Assembly (NCBI RefSeq): GCF_003269275.1
Contig: NZ_QLTS01000004.1
Coordinates: 92,802-156,801, forward strand
Length of the DNA: 64,000 nt
Direction: 5' to 3'
DNA from: Phascolarctobacterium faecium DSM 14760
GTDB taxonomy: Bacteria > Bacillota > Negativicutes > Acidaminococcales > Acidaminococcaceae
The notes beneath the pieces are model-generated. The model was given only the letters and a program-made list of their open reading frames with translations. It had not been told where the DNA came from and made no database searches. The translations under genes were made by a program, and so were the position numbers. This document shows, in pieces, positions 56,028-63,859 of the stretch; positions within the stretch are counted from its first letter, which is position 1, and each line of letters starts with the position of its first letter.

Positions 56028-56203
56028 CCCTGCGATGTTCGTTACGTGTACCTCTTAGTTTTGAGCCAACACTCTTACCTAGGGAGCCTGACTGAGCTCC
56101 GCCTTTTAAAAAACTGCCCCCTTGAGGGGACTTTTGCGACTGGCGGGAAGGCACCCACCTGCACTTGCAGGTTCAAAACATGAGGCTGGACGGCATTGTG
56201 GGG
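56028..56203 (+). ncRNA. ssrS: 6S RNA
   Basis: About 176 nt that fold as one long rod: CCCTGCGATG (56028-56037) pairs fully (with G-T) with CATTGTGGGG (56194-56203); CCTC/GTTTTGA (56051-56064) pairs with TCAAAAC/GAGG (56173-56185); a small hairpin ACCTGC-ACTT-GCAGGT (56157-56172) lies on the 3' strand; the apical hairpin has GGAGC/GCTCC (about 56083-56100). A TGTTCGT start and GTTTTGAGCCAACA bubble strand are as in Firmicutes 6S RNAs. 6S RNA binds the sigma-A RNA polymerase holoenzyme and mimics an open promoter. The ends are estimated from pairing, and a longer precursor is likely. Confidence 0.8.
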
Positions 56204-56225
56204 CAAAATATTTTTGGGGGTAAAA

Positions 56226-56915
56226 ATGGATCTGTCACGTGTTGCGATGGTTATCGGTAAAAACAAGCTGCCTGTTTTAGGGCAGGCCCGTATTGCAGTC
56301 GTTGGGTTAGGCGGCGTGGGTTCATATGTTGCCGAGTCATTATGCCGCAGCGGGGTAGGTCATTTATTATTAATAGATGCCGATAAAGTGGCGGCAAGTA
56401 ATATCAACCGTCAGTTACCGGCTCTTACCAGTACCTTCGGCAGGTTCAAAACCGAGGTTGTCAGACAAAGATTGCTGGATATCAATCCGGATTGTGAAAT
56501 AGAAACGGTCAGTAAATTTTATGAACCTGGCGCTTTTGCCGAGTTTTTTTCCGGCAGCTTTACTTTTATCGCCGATGCGATCGATTCAACGCCGTCAAAG
56601 GTCGATCTTTTATTAGAATGTGTGCAGCGCGATATTCCTGTCATTTCTTCGATGGGCACAGGCAATAAGCTGGATCCGACGTATCTTGCAGTGGAGGACA
56701 TCAGCGGTACTTCTGTCTGCCCGCTGGCAAGGTCGGTAAGGAAACAGCTGCGTGCGGCAGGTGTCAAAAAAGGTGTAACTGTAGTTTATTCCAAAGAACC
56801 GGTACAGCGTGCTGAAGCAGGCGAGGTTCCGGGAAGCATGGTATTTGTTCCGGCGTCGGCAGGATTGCTGATGGCATCGTATATCGTACGTCAGATTATT
56901 GCAGAAAATAGCTAA
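56226..56915 (+). CDS. TcdA-like tRNA t6A dehydratase (ThiF/E1 superfamily)
   Basis: About 229 residues. ATP-binding Rossmann motif VVGLGGVGSYVAESLCRSG near 27-45, IDADKVAASNINRQ near 51-64, DAIDSTPSKVDLL near 110-122, and the C-terminal EVPGSMVFVPASAGLLMAS. TcdA converts t6A37 in tRNA to the cyclic form. The frame is open from TTG 56196, but ATG 56226 with GGGGG (56216-56220) is the real start, since 56196 lies inside the 6S RNA. It directly follows the 6S RNA gene and may be read through from it. Confidence 0.88.
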   Translation: MDLSRVAMVIGKNKLPVLGQARIAVVGLGGVGSYVAESLCRSGVGHLLLIDADKVAASNINRQLPALTSTFGRFKTEVVRQRLLDINPDCEIETVSKFYEPGAFAEFFSGSFTFIADAIDSTPSKVDLLLECVQRDIPVISSMGTGNKLDPTYLAVEDISGTSVCPLARSVRKQLRAAGVKKGVTVVYSKEPVQRAEAGEVPGSMVFVPASAGLLMASYIVRQIIAENS

Positions 56916-56960
56916 CCGGCCTTTAGAGCCGGTATTTTTATCAGATCCTGGAGGTGGATG

Positions 56961-58247
56961 ATGGATAGTTTGTTTGCACAGCCGCAGAAAAAACCTTTGG
57001 CTGATCGGATGCGGCCTACAAGGCTCAGCGATTTTGTCGGGCAGGAAACTGCAGTAGGCGAGCGCAGTCCTCTGCGCCGAATGATCGAAAAGGATCAGTT
57101 GCAGTCGGTGTTGTTTTACGGACCGCCGGGTACTGGTAAAACAACTTTGGCACAGGTCATTGCCCATATGACAGGGGATGAATTTGTTGCTATCAATGCC
57201 GTTTCATCCGGTGTACCTGAGCTGCGAAAGCTGATTGCTAAGGCGCAGGAGCTGCAGCGCGGCGGGATGGGGCGCACTATCGTGTTCATCGACGAGATCC
57301 ATCGCTTTAATAAAGCTCAGCAGGACGTATTGCTGCCTTATGTGGAAAACGGTACTATCATTTTGATCGGTGCGACTACTGAAAATCCTTTTTTCGAAAT
57401 CAATTCACCGCTTTTGTCAAGGATGAAGGTTATTCGGCTGGAACATTTAACGGCAGACGGTATCAAAAAGATTTTAGAGCGTGCGCTGACAGATAAGGAA
57501 AAGGGTTATGGATCAGAGGGTATTACTGTAACTGCCGAGGCTTTGGAAGCTTTGGCGGATTTTGCCGGTGGTGATGCGCGGGTGGCTCTTAATTTGCTGG
57601 AACAGGCTGAATTTATGCTGCCGGACGGCAGTAAGGAAATTACGATGGATGTATTGCGCAGCGTGGCAGGTAATGCTTTGCAGCGCTATGATAAAAAAGG
57701 TGATTATCATTACGATATCGTTTCGGCTTTTATTAAAAGTATGCGCGGCAGTGATGCCGACGCTGCTCTGCACTATTTGGCCCGTATGCTGGAAGGTGGA
57801 GAGGACGTAAGGTTTATTGCGCGCCGGATCGTTATCTGTGCGGCTGAAGATGTAGGCAACGCTGATCCGCAGGCCTTGGTAGTAGCAAATGCTGCGGCGC
57901 AGGCGGCGCATTTTGTCGGGCTGCCTGAAGCTCAGATACCTTTGGCTCAGGCCGTTTGCTATATAGCTAACGCTCCTAAAAGCAACAGCTGTTATATGGG
58001 TATTTTCAATGCTCGTCAGGAAGTCAGGTCAATCAATACCAGAGTTCCGAAGCACTTGCGTGATGCGCATTATCCTGGTGCTAAGCAGTTTGGCCACGGG
58101 CTTGGATATAAGTATCCGCACGATTACCCAGGTGGCTGGGTTGAGCAGCAGTATCTGCCGGATGAACTGGTAGGTCATAAATATTATTATCCGAAAGATA
58201 TTGGTGAAGAAAGCAGACTGCTTAAAAAAAAGAATGAAAAAGATTAA
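56961..58247 (+). CDS. rarA: replication-associated recombination ATPase RarA (MgsA)
   Basis: About 428 residues. AAA+ motifs: Walker A GPPGTGKTT near 51-59, Walker B FIDEIHRFNK near 113-122, sensor 1 GATTENPFF near 138 and the MgsA-type C-terminal tetramerisation region (YLPDELVGHKYY at the end). Acts at stalled replication forks with SSB. ATG 56961 sits 6 nt after GGAGG; ATG 56958 is closer (3 nt) and less likely. Terminator at 58268. Confidence 0.93.
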   Translation: MDSLFAQPQKKPLADRMRPTRLSDFVGQETAVGERSPLRRMIEKDQLQSVLFYGPPGTGKTTLAQVIAHMTGDEFVAINAVSSGVPELRKLIAKAQELQRGGMGRTIVFIDEIHRFNKAQQDVLLPYVENGTIILIGATTENPFFEINSPLLSRMKVIRLEHLTADGIKKILERALTDKEKGYGSEGITVTAEALEALADFAGGDARVALNLLEQAEFMLPDGSKEITMDVLRSVAGNALQRYDKKGDYHYDIVSAFIKSMRGSDADAALHYLARMLEGGEDVRFIARRIVICAAEDVGNADPQALVVANAAAQAAHFVGLPEAQIPLAQAVCYIANAPKSNSCYMGIFNARQEVRSINTRVPKHLRDAHYPGAKQFGHGLGYKYPHDYPGGWVEQQYLPDELVGHKYYYPKDIGEESRLLKKKNEKD

Positions 58248-58267
58248 TGTGAGCTGCTGATAATAAT

Positions 58268-58299
58268 AAAACCCCCGTACTTTTTAGTACGGGGGTTTT
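58268..58299. terminator. bidirectional terminator
   Basis: Perfect 14-bp stem AAAACCCCCGTACT (58268-58281)/AGTACGGGGGTTTT (58286-58299), T4 loop. Between converging rarA and the PBP gene. Confidence 0.95.
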
Positions 58300-58312
58300 G
58301 TATTGGCCGATA

Positions 58313-60418
58313 TCATGGCTGACGTGGAGTGGGGACGTTGCTGACAACAGGTTTTTGGTTGCCGGTATTATTTTCGCTGCCGTCTAAGATTTCCTGAACA
58401 CGTTTTTTCATGCTAGGCTTCTGCGGTTCAACGTCGCCTACGTTTTCACGGATACGGTCTTTTTTGCTGGGGGGTTTAGGCGGTTCTCCGGGAACGGAGG
58501 TGGCGCCTTTTTTATCTTTGTCTTTGTCCTTATCTTTATCCTTGTCTTTATCTTTGTCCTTATCATCATTCTTGATATCTGGTTCAGGCGGTATTACTAC
58601 GCCTGCCGGGCGGACAAAGTTAGCAACGGGAACGTTTGCAAGAGCGTTAACCATGAATTCATGCCAGATGCTGAGCGGTGCGCCGCTGCCATACATATAA
58701 TCAAGCGGACGGCCGTTATCATCGCCGATCCATACGGCAGCCGACAGATTGGGGGTGAAGCCTACAAACCAGGCATCCTTATAATCGTCGGTAGTACCGG
58801 TTTTACCGGCTGCCGGGCGGCCTATGCCTGCACCGCCTGCAGTACCGTCAACAAAGACGTCGCGCATGATATCGACAGTTTGATAAGCGGCTTTAGCATC
58901 AACTACAGTTTTGGTTTCCTGCTTATGTTCAAAAATAACTTTACCGTTACGGTCAACTATTTTGATAATAGCAGTTGGAGCGTTGTATTTGCCGCTGTTA
59001 CCGATCGTGCCATAGGCAGCTGCCATTTCCAGCGGCGTAGTACCTTTGCTCAGGCCGCCTAAAGCCATGGAAAGATTGATGTCAGTATAATGTCCGTCTT
59101 CAATAAGTGTAGTGATACCAAGGTTTTTTGCCATTTGGAAAACCTTTTCAGGACCGACCTGCTGAGCTACTAGAATGGTAGGGATGTTGTAGGATTTTTT
59201 CAAGGCTGTTCTCAGGCTTACTTTGCCATGCCATTGCAGGTCAGAGTTTTTCGGTTTCCAGCCGGGCGCAAATTCATATTCCTTGTCTTCAACTACCGTG
59301 GCAGCGGTAAGACCGTTGTCCATAGCGGTAAGGTAAACGAAGGGTTTGAAAGCGGAACCTGGTTGGCGCACTGCAAGCACAGCACGGTTGAATTTGTCCT
59401 GGCCGCGTCCGCCGATCATGGCTTTGATATAACCGTTAGTAGGGTCTACGGCTACTAAGGCGACTTGCGGCTGTGTAAGCTGATAGTCGTCTTTGTAGTA
59501 ATCAGGTAGATATTTTAAAGATTCGGCAGCGGCTGCCTGCATATCCAGATCCAGAGTAGTGTAGATTTTCAGTCCGCCTTTATAAAGCGCATCGGCGCCG
59601 AATTCTTCTATAATGTGCTGACTGCAGTAATCAATAAAGTAGGAAAGGTTATCTTTCTGCTGGTTTTTGTGATTGTTCAGCTGCAGTTTCTCTGCTTTGG
59701 CTTTGGCTGCCTGTGCTTCCGTAATGTAACCGTATTTGGCCATTTGGTCTAAAACGACTTCCTGACGTGCTTTACTGTCTTTGGGATTTTCAAAAGGATT
59801 ATAATAGTTAGGGCTTTTAGGAATAGCTGCCAGAGTAGCGGCTTCTGCCAGATCAATGTCCTGAACATGCTTGCCGAAGTAATAGAGAGAAGCGCTTTCG
59901 ATACCGTAGGTTCCTTGTCCAAAATAGATACGGTTCAGGTACATATCAAGAATCTCATCTTTGGTATAGCGTTCTTCCAATTGTTTAGCAATAAAAGCTT
60001 CTTTTATCTTGCGGGTAATGGTACGCTCCTGGGAGAGAAAAGCGTTTTTGGCCAGCTGCTGGGTAATAGTACTGCCACCCTGCACCTCGCCGCCGCGCAG
60101 GTTTGTCCATAAAGCGCGGGCTGTACCACGGAAGTCGATACCGCCGTGTTCATAGAATCTGTTATCTTCGATAGCGATAAAAGCCTGCTGCAGGTGCTTC
60201 GGTATTTTATCGAAAGCAACTGGCAGACGGCGTTCTTCCGAAGCCGTGGTCGAGATGACGCGGCCGTTAATATCAAAAAACTGCGAAGCGGCATCGGGAA
60301 TAAGCGATTCTTCCATATCTTTGGGTGCGAAGAAACCTGCAAGTCCCCAGAATGCTGCGGCGCCTAAAATAGCAAGCGCAACGAAGGCGATGATTATAAA
60401 TTTAATTATTTTTCCCAT
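58313..60418 (-). CDS. penicillin-binding protein 1A (class A, bifunctional)
   Basis: 701 residues. One N-terminal membrane helix (about 7-29). Glycosyltransferase 51 domain with EDNRFYEHGGIDFRG near 83-97, QGGSTITQQLAKN and KEAFIAKQLE. Transpeptidase domain with SAFKPF (SxxK), KSYNIP (SxN) and AAGKTGTTDDYKDA (KTG). The C-terminal tail is unusual: about nine Lys-Asp repeats, then a Pro/Lys-rich segment. Polymerises and crosslinks peptidoglycan in the periplasm. RBS is weak; ATG 60418 fits the membrane helix. Downstream gene converges through a shared terminator. Confidence 0.94.
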   Translation of the reverse strand: MGKIIKFIIIAFVALAILGAAAFWGLAGFFAPKDMEESLIPDAASQFFDINGRVISTTASEERRLPVAFDKIPKHLQQAFIAIEDNRFYEHGGIDFRGTARALWTNLRGGEVQGGSTITQQLAKNAFLSQERTITRKIKEAFIAKQLEERYTKDEILDMYLNRIYFGQGTYGIESASLYYFGKHVQDIDLAEAATLAAIPKSPNYYNPFENPKDSKARQEVVLDQMAKYGYITEAQAAKAKAEKLQLNNHKNQQKDNLSYFIDYCSQHIIEEFGADALYKGGLKIYTTLDLDMQAAAAESLKYLPDYYKDDYQLTQPQVALVAVDPTNGYIKAMIGGRGQDKFNRAVLAVRQPGSAFKPFVYLTAMDNGLTAATVVEDKEYEFAPGWKPKNSDLQWHGKVSLRTALKKSYNIPTILVAQQVGPEKVFQMAKNLGITTLIEDGHYTDINLSMALGGLSKGTTPLEMAAAYGTIGNSGKYNAPTAIIKIVDRNGKVIFEHKQETKTVVDAKAAYQTVDIMRDVFVDGTAGGAGIGRPAAGKTGTTDDYKDAWFVGFTPNLSAAVWIGDDNGRPLDYMYGSGAPLSIWHEFMVNALANVPVANFVRPAGVVIPPEPDIKNDDKDKDKDKDKDKDKDKDKKGATSVPGEPPKPPSKKDRIRENVGDVEPQKPSMKKRVQEILDGSENNTGNQKPVVSNVPTPRQP
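58511..58566 (-). repeat. hexanucleotide-type tandem repeat encoding (Lys-Asp)n
   Basis: Imperfect repeats of TTATCT/TTGTCT/TTGTCC units read on the minus strand as alternating Lys and Asp codons in the PBP1A tail. The synonymous mixing suggests the repeat is selected at protein level or is old enough to have drifted. Confidence 0.85.
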
Positions 60419-60557
60419 ACATAAACCTCGGTTCTCTTAATCATTTTCCTTTAAACCAGCTTTATACTAACAAAGCTATTTTTATCTAACGGCTATTATA
60501 TCATATTTTTATACGAATTTGTGATAAAAAACTTTTATATTAAATGTAATAAAAATG

Positions 60558-60592
60558 AAAACAGCTTCCGCCGCTTGCAGCAGAAGCTGTTT
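60558..60592 (-). terminator. intrinsic terminator of the YeiH-like gene
   Basis: Minus-strand stem AAACAGCTTC/GAAGCTGTTTT, with complementary arms at 60583-60592 and 60558-60568, followed on the minus strand by a T-rich run. Confidence 0.8.
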
Positions 60593-60596
60593 GATG

Positions 60597-61598
60597 TTAC
60601 CAGATATTAAGCAGATGCTGCATTGCCAGGCTGACAACCGCTATGCAGAACCAGCAGATAAGACCGAGCAGGATCGGTTTGCCGCCGGTTTTGATCAGTT
60701 TGACTAAATTAGTGTTGAGACCTATAGCTGCCATTGCCATGGCAATCATAAATTTACCGATGGCCGGCAAAAACTGGAAAAAGTCAAAGTGGGAACCAGC
60801 AAAGGTGTTGATAATTGACGCACCTAAAAAGTAGATGATGAACATCGGGAAGATAGAGGAGATTTTTACTTCCGATGTTGTAGCTTTACGTTTGGAGGTA
60901 AGATAGGCCAGTCCCAGACAAATAGGAATGATGGCTAAGGTGCGGGTCAGTTTGACGATAGTTGCATAATTCAGCGCGGTGTCGCTGCCGCTGGCGCTGG
61001 CCCAGGTTTGTCCTGCAGCAACTACAGATGAGGTATCGTTGATTGCCGTGCCGGCCCACATGCCAAAGCCCATATCGTTAAAGCCGAGTATAGCGCCCAA
61101 GGTGGGGAAGAGGAAGGCGGCAATAACGTTAAAAAGGAAGATAACGGAAATCGACTGGGCAATGTCTTCGTCTGACGCTTTGATAACAGGTGCCGCTGCA
61201 GCAATTGCCGAGCCGCCGCAGATAGAAGAACCTACGCCTACCAAAGTTGCGATATCGTGATCGATTTTCATTATTCTGCTGACTGCATAAGACACGACCA
61301 AGGCAGTGCCGATCGTTGAGATAATTATCAGCAGAGATTGTGACCCTACCCGGAAAATTTCAAAAAGATTCATGCCGAAGCCGAGTAAAATAATCGCGTA
61401 TTGCAGGATCTTTTTGGAAGTGAAGGTGATGCCGCCCTGGAAAATATCTGAGCGGGGGATACCGGCCATCAGCAGACCCAGGATAATGGCGAAAACTGGG
61501 GCGCCTATAATAGGGAACAATTTACCTAAATATGCAGCTGGTACTGCAATAGCAAAACATAATGCCAAACCATGTAATTTATTATTTAAAAAATTCAT
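60597..61598 (-). CDS. YeiH-family putative sulfate/sulfite exporter (UPF0324)
   Basis: About 333 residues, polytopic with around ten membrane helices. GVGSSICGGSAIAAAAPVI near 127-145 and WAGTAINDTSSVVAAG near 184-199 are the family landmarks. Start ATG 61598 is chosen because AAGGAG lies directly upstream; the frame is open further to 61733 without an RBS. A good promoter (TTGACC-17-TATAAC on the minus strand) is at 61680-61708. In E. coli yeiH lies next to the LysR gene yeiE, and a YeiE-like gene is found here at 62854. Transported ion is inferred. Confidence 0.88.
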   Translation of the reverse strand: MNFLNNKLHGLALCFAIAVPAAYLGKLFPIIGAPVFAIILGLLMAGIPRSDIFQGGITFTSKKILQYAIILLGFGMNLFEIFRVGSQSLLIIISTIGTALVVSYAVSRIMKIDHDIATLVGVGSSICGGSAIAAAAPVIKASDEDIAQSISVIFLFNVIAAFLFPTLGAILGFNDMGFGMWAGTAINDTSSVVAAGQTWASASGSDTALNYATIVKLTRTLAIIPICLGLAYLTSKRKATTSEVKISSIFPMFIIYFLGASIINTFAGSHFDFFQFLPAIGKFMIAMAMAAIGLNTNLVKLIKTGGKPILLGLICWFCIAVVSLAMQHLLNIW

Positions 61599-61679
61599 TG
61601 TAAAACTCCTTCCCGAGAATGTAGTGTACTGTAATTTTAAAACAACTAGATCTTGTAAGTAAAATGAATAATCTTGATT

Positions 61680-61708
61680 GTTATAATCAGAAAACGTAAT
61701 GAGGTCAA
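61680..61708 (-). promoter_or_regulatory. promoter of the YeiH-like gene
   Basis: Minus strand: TTGACC (61708-61703), 17-bp spacer, TATAAC (61685-61680). Near-consensus and lying in the 180-bp gap after the TDT gene, so the exporter can be made independently. Confidence 0.7.
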
Positions 61709-61778
61709 AGGTTCTAAAATTTACCGTACACAAAGGAAAGAGATAAATTGCCCTGATTGAATTGAAATGCTGCTGTTA

Positions 61779-62711
61779 TTATACCTTGCTGCCGGAAAGC
61801 CTCCATTCCTTATAGAAAAACCAGCAGAAATGCAGTGTGACATAAAAAACAAAGAAGGATGCGACTATACATTCAAAATAATACAAATATTGGAAGAATT
61901 CATGCAGAACAACACCGAGCCGTGCGTAGTAATCCAGTGATAAACGCAGGGCAGAGGCAGTGATGACGAATGGGAAGGTGAAGGCTGCATAACTGGGATA
62001 GAACGGCAGACGTAAAAGGCGGGGCATCAGGCTGAGGATAAAGAAGAACAGCCCTTGAGCAGCTATCTGCATGACAGTAATCAGCAGGAAGTTTTTATCG
62101 GGAACTACTGCAAAGTATCCTGCCAGACTCAGGCTCATAGGTGCCGTGTAGATACAGATCAGTGGCTTGGCAGCTTCAGGTATCGGGTGATGGAGATAAC
62201 GGTAGGTGACCAGTGCCAGCAAAAGCATATAGGCGACGAAGCCAAACCAGAAGATATAATATCCTAATGTGAAATATCCGAAAGCGGGGGCGGTAACTGA
62301 AGCGACGACGATACCGACATACGCAATGAAGAAGGTTGGAAAAACGTTTTTCAGTTCCAGATTAAGCATAAAATTTTTGGAGAACCAGATGATTAAAATG
62401 GCGTGGGCAGCAACTGCCGCCAGCCAGATTGCTTCGCAGAGAAAAGGCGCAAAATCTTTAATATAGACACATAGCTGCATCGTAGTCATAAAAAAAGTGG
62501 CAGCAACACTGCCTAAAATAGGATTGCCGGTCATATCGGCGTGGACAAGCTTGGGATAACGCAGTATTTTTATAAGCAGCATTGCCAAAAGGATTGCAGC
62601 GAGAATACCGCAGGTATATTTCATCAGCGGAGAATAAGGCTGCAGCAGATTACCAAGTGCCGCTAAACCAAGAGATACTCCGGCCGTAGGAATTGGAATG
62701 GATTTTATCAT
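61779..62711 (-). CDS. TDT-family (TehA/SSU1-like) membrane transporter
   Basis: 310 residues with about ten membrane helices and almost no soluble part. The pattern of Pro/Gly-rich helices (GVSLGLAALGN near the start, TGNPILGSVAATFFMTTMQ near 60-78, FTFPFVITASALRLS near 242-256) fits the tellurite-resistance/dicarboxylate transporter family, which includes C4-dicarboxylate permease Mae1, anion channel SLAC1 and the sulfite exporter Ssu1. Location between a YeiH-like exporter and a YeiE-like regulator favours sulfite. RBS GGGAGG upstream of ATG 62711. Confidence 0.83.
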   Translation of the reverse strand: MIKSIPIPTAGVSLGLAALGNLLQPYSPLMKYTCGILAAILLAMLLIKILRYPKLVHADMTGNPILGSVAATFFMTTMQLCVYIKDFAPFLCEAIWLAAVAAHAILIIWFSKNFMLNLELKNVFPTFFIAYVGIVVASVTAPAFGYFTLGYYIFWFGFVAYMLLLALVTYRYLHHPIPEAAKPLICIYTAPMSLSLAGYFAVVPDKNFLLITVMQIAAQGLFFFILSLMPRLLRLPFYPSYAAFTFPFVITASALRLSLDYYARLGVVLHEFFQYLYYFECIVASFFVFYVTLHFCWFFYKEWRLSGSKV

Positions 62712-62768
62712 TTTTAGAAAGCCTCCCTTTTAGAAAAGAAAAAGATAAATACTTGATGCCTAAAAACA

Positions 62769-62807
62769 TTGTATAAATATCATAATACAAGTATAATGAT
62801 TAGTAAA
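62769..62807. promoter_or_regulatory. overlapping divergent promoters with inverted-repeat operator
   Basis: Plus: TTGTAT (62769-62774), 17 bp, TATAAT (62792-62797) for the LysR gene. Minus: TTTACT (62807-62802), 17 bp, TATGAT (62784-62779) for the TDT gene. The inverted repeat TTGTAT-N10-ATACAA (62769-62790), a LysR-type site, overlaps both, so one bound regulator can control both directions. Confidence 0.75.
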
Positions 62808-62853
62808 ATGAATTGTTTTTATAATTATCATTAAGAAAAATAATGAGGTTACT

Positions 62854-63729
62854 ATGTGGGAAGAACTGAAAACTTTTATTGAAGTTGTAGAACAACAAAG
62901 CTTTACTAAAGCGGCGCAGAAATTAAATATTTCTCAGCCTACGGTGAGTTTGCATATCCGCAGATTAGAAGAGTGTTTCAACGCCGTGTTGATTCGCAGG
63001 TCTAAAAAACAAAAACAGCTTAGCGTGACTTATGCGGGCATGATTGTTTATGATGCGGCTAAGCAGATGAAAAGTCTGTGGCAGTTTACAGAAATTACGG
63101 TTAAAGAGCTGGGCAGCGAGATAAAAGGACGCTTGGCTATAGGAGCCAGTCTGACGATAGGCGAATATTTTCTGCCGGAATTTCTGGGCAGATTTATGAA
63201 ACGTTATCCGCAGTTGGACATAGAAGTGAAGATCGATAATACTGTTCATATTTGCGAACTGCTGCAAAGCAATAAGATAGATGTAGGTTTAGTTGAAGGA
63301 GAAACCGGTGATAAGAAATTCCATAAAGAAGAGTTCTATATTGATCGGCTTGTTTTGATAGGGCCGATAGGAAGCCCCAAAAAGATGCAGCGACGGGATC
63401 TGGAAACAGTAACGTGGATAACGCGCGAACAGGGATCGGGCACAAGGGTGCAGTGGGAAGAGTTTTTAGAGAAAAATAGTGTATTGCCGGCCAAGACGAT
63501 CATTTTCAATACTAATTTTGCCGTAAAGGAAGCGGTAAGAAATGATTTAGGATATGCGCTGCTTTCTGAACATATTGCAAAACAGGCGGCAGCTGCCGGC
63601 GAAGTAGAGCTGATTGAAACGCAGGAGGAAGCAGGACGTAAATTCGTGTGTCTGACCTTGGCTTCTGAAACGATGAGCAGGAATGTGCAGACTTTAGTGG
63701 ATAATTTAAAGCGTGATTTTGTAAAGTGA
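62854..63729 (+). CDS. LysR-family regulator, YeiE/CysB-like
   Basis: 291 residues. The N-terminal winged HTH is typical: FIEVVEQQSFTKAAQKLN then ISQPTVSLHIRRLE. The effector domain begins near 90 (GRLAIGASLTIGEYFLPEFL) and contains TREQGSGTRVQWEEFL near 189-204, the phosphate/sulfite-type anion loop region also seen in CysL/YeiE proteins. Divergent from the TDT gene with a shared operator, and close to a YeiH-like gene, as yeiE-yeiH in E. coli. It probably senses a sulfur oxyanion and activates the two transporters. Confidence 0.9.
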   Translation: MWEELKTFIEVVEQQSFTKAAQKLNISQPTVSLHIRRLEECFNAVLIRRSKKQKQLSVTYAGMIVYDAAKQMKSLWQFTEITVKELGSEIKGRLAIGASLTIGEYFLPEFLGRFMKRYPQLDIEVKIDNTVHICELLQSNKIDVGLVEGETGDKKFHKEEFYIDRLVLIGPIGSPKKMQRRDLETVTWITREQGSGTRVQWEEFLEKNSVLPAKTIIFNTNFAVKEAVRNDLGYALLSEHIAKQAAAAGEVELIETQEEAGRKFVCLTLASETMSRNVQTLVDNLKRDFVK

Positions 63730-63800
63730 TTTTACAGGCGTCAAAAATAAATTTAAAATAGGGCTTGCTTTTTCTGTAGAAATTTAATAAAATAATAGTG

Positions 63801-63825
63801 CACCCCTAAACACGGGTGAATTTTT
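63801..63825 (+). terminator. weak hairpin terminator candidate after the LysR gene
   Basis: CACCC (63801-63805)/GGGTG (63814-63818), 8-nt loop, then AATTTTT. Short stem, so modest strength. Confidence 0.45.
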
Positions 63826-63859
63826 GTAAGTAGCCGTTAAAAAAGATGAAAAAAAGTAG

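Noticed and set aside
58410..58700. Plus-strand ORF with (Ser-Leu)n repeats
   Set aside because: It is the antisense shadow of the Lys-Asp repeat in PBP1A and has no RBS.
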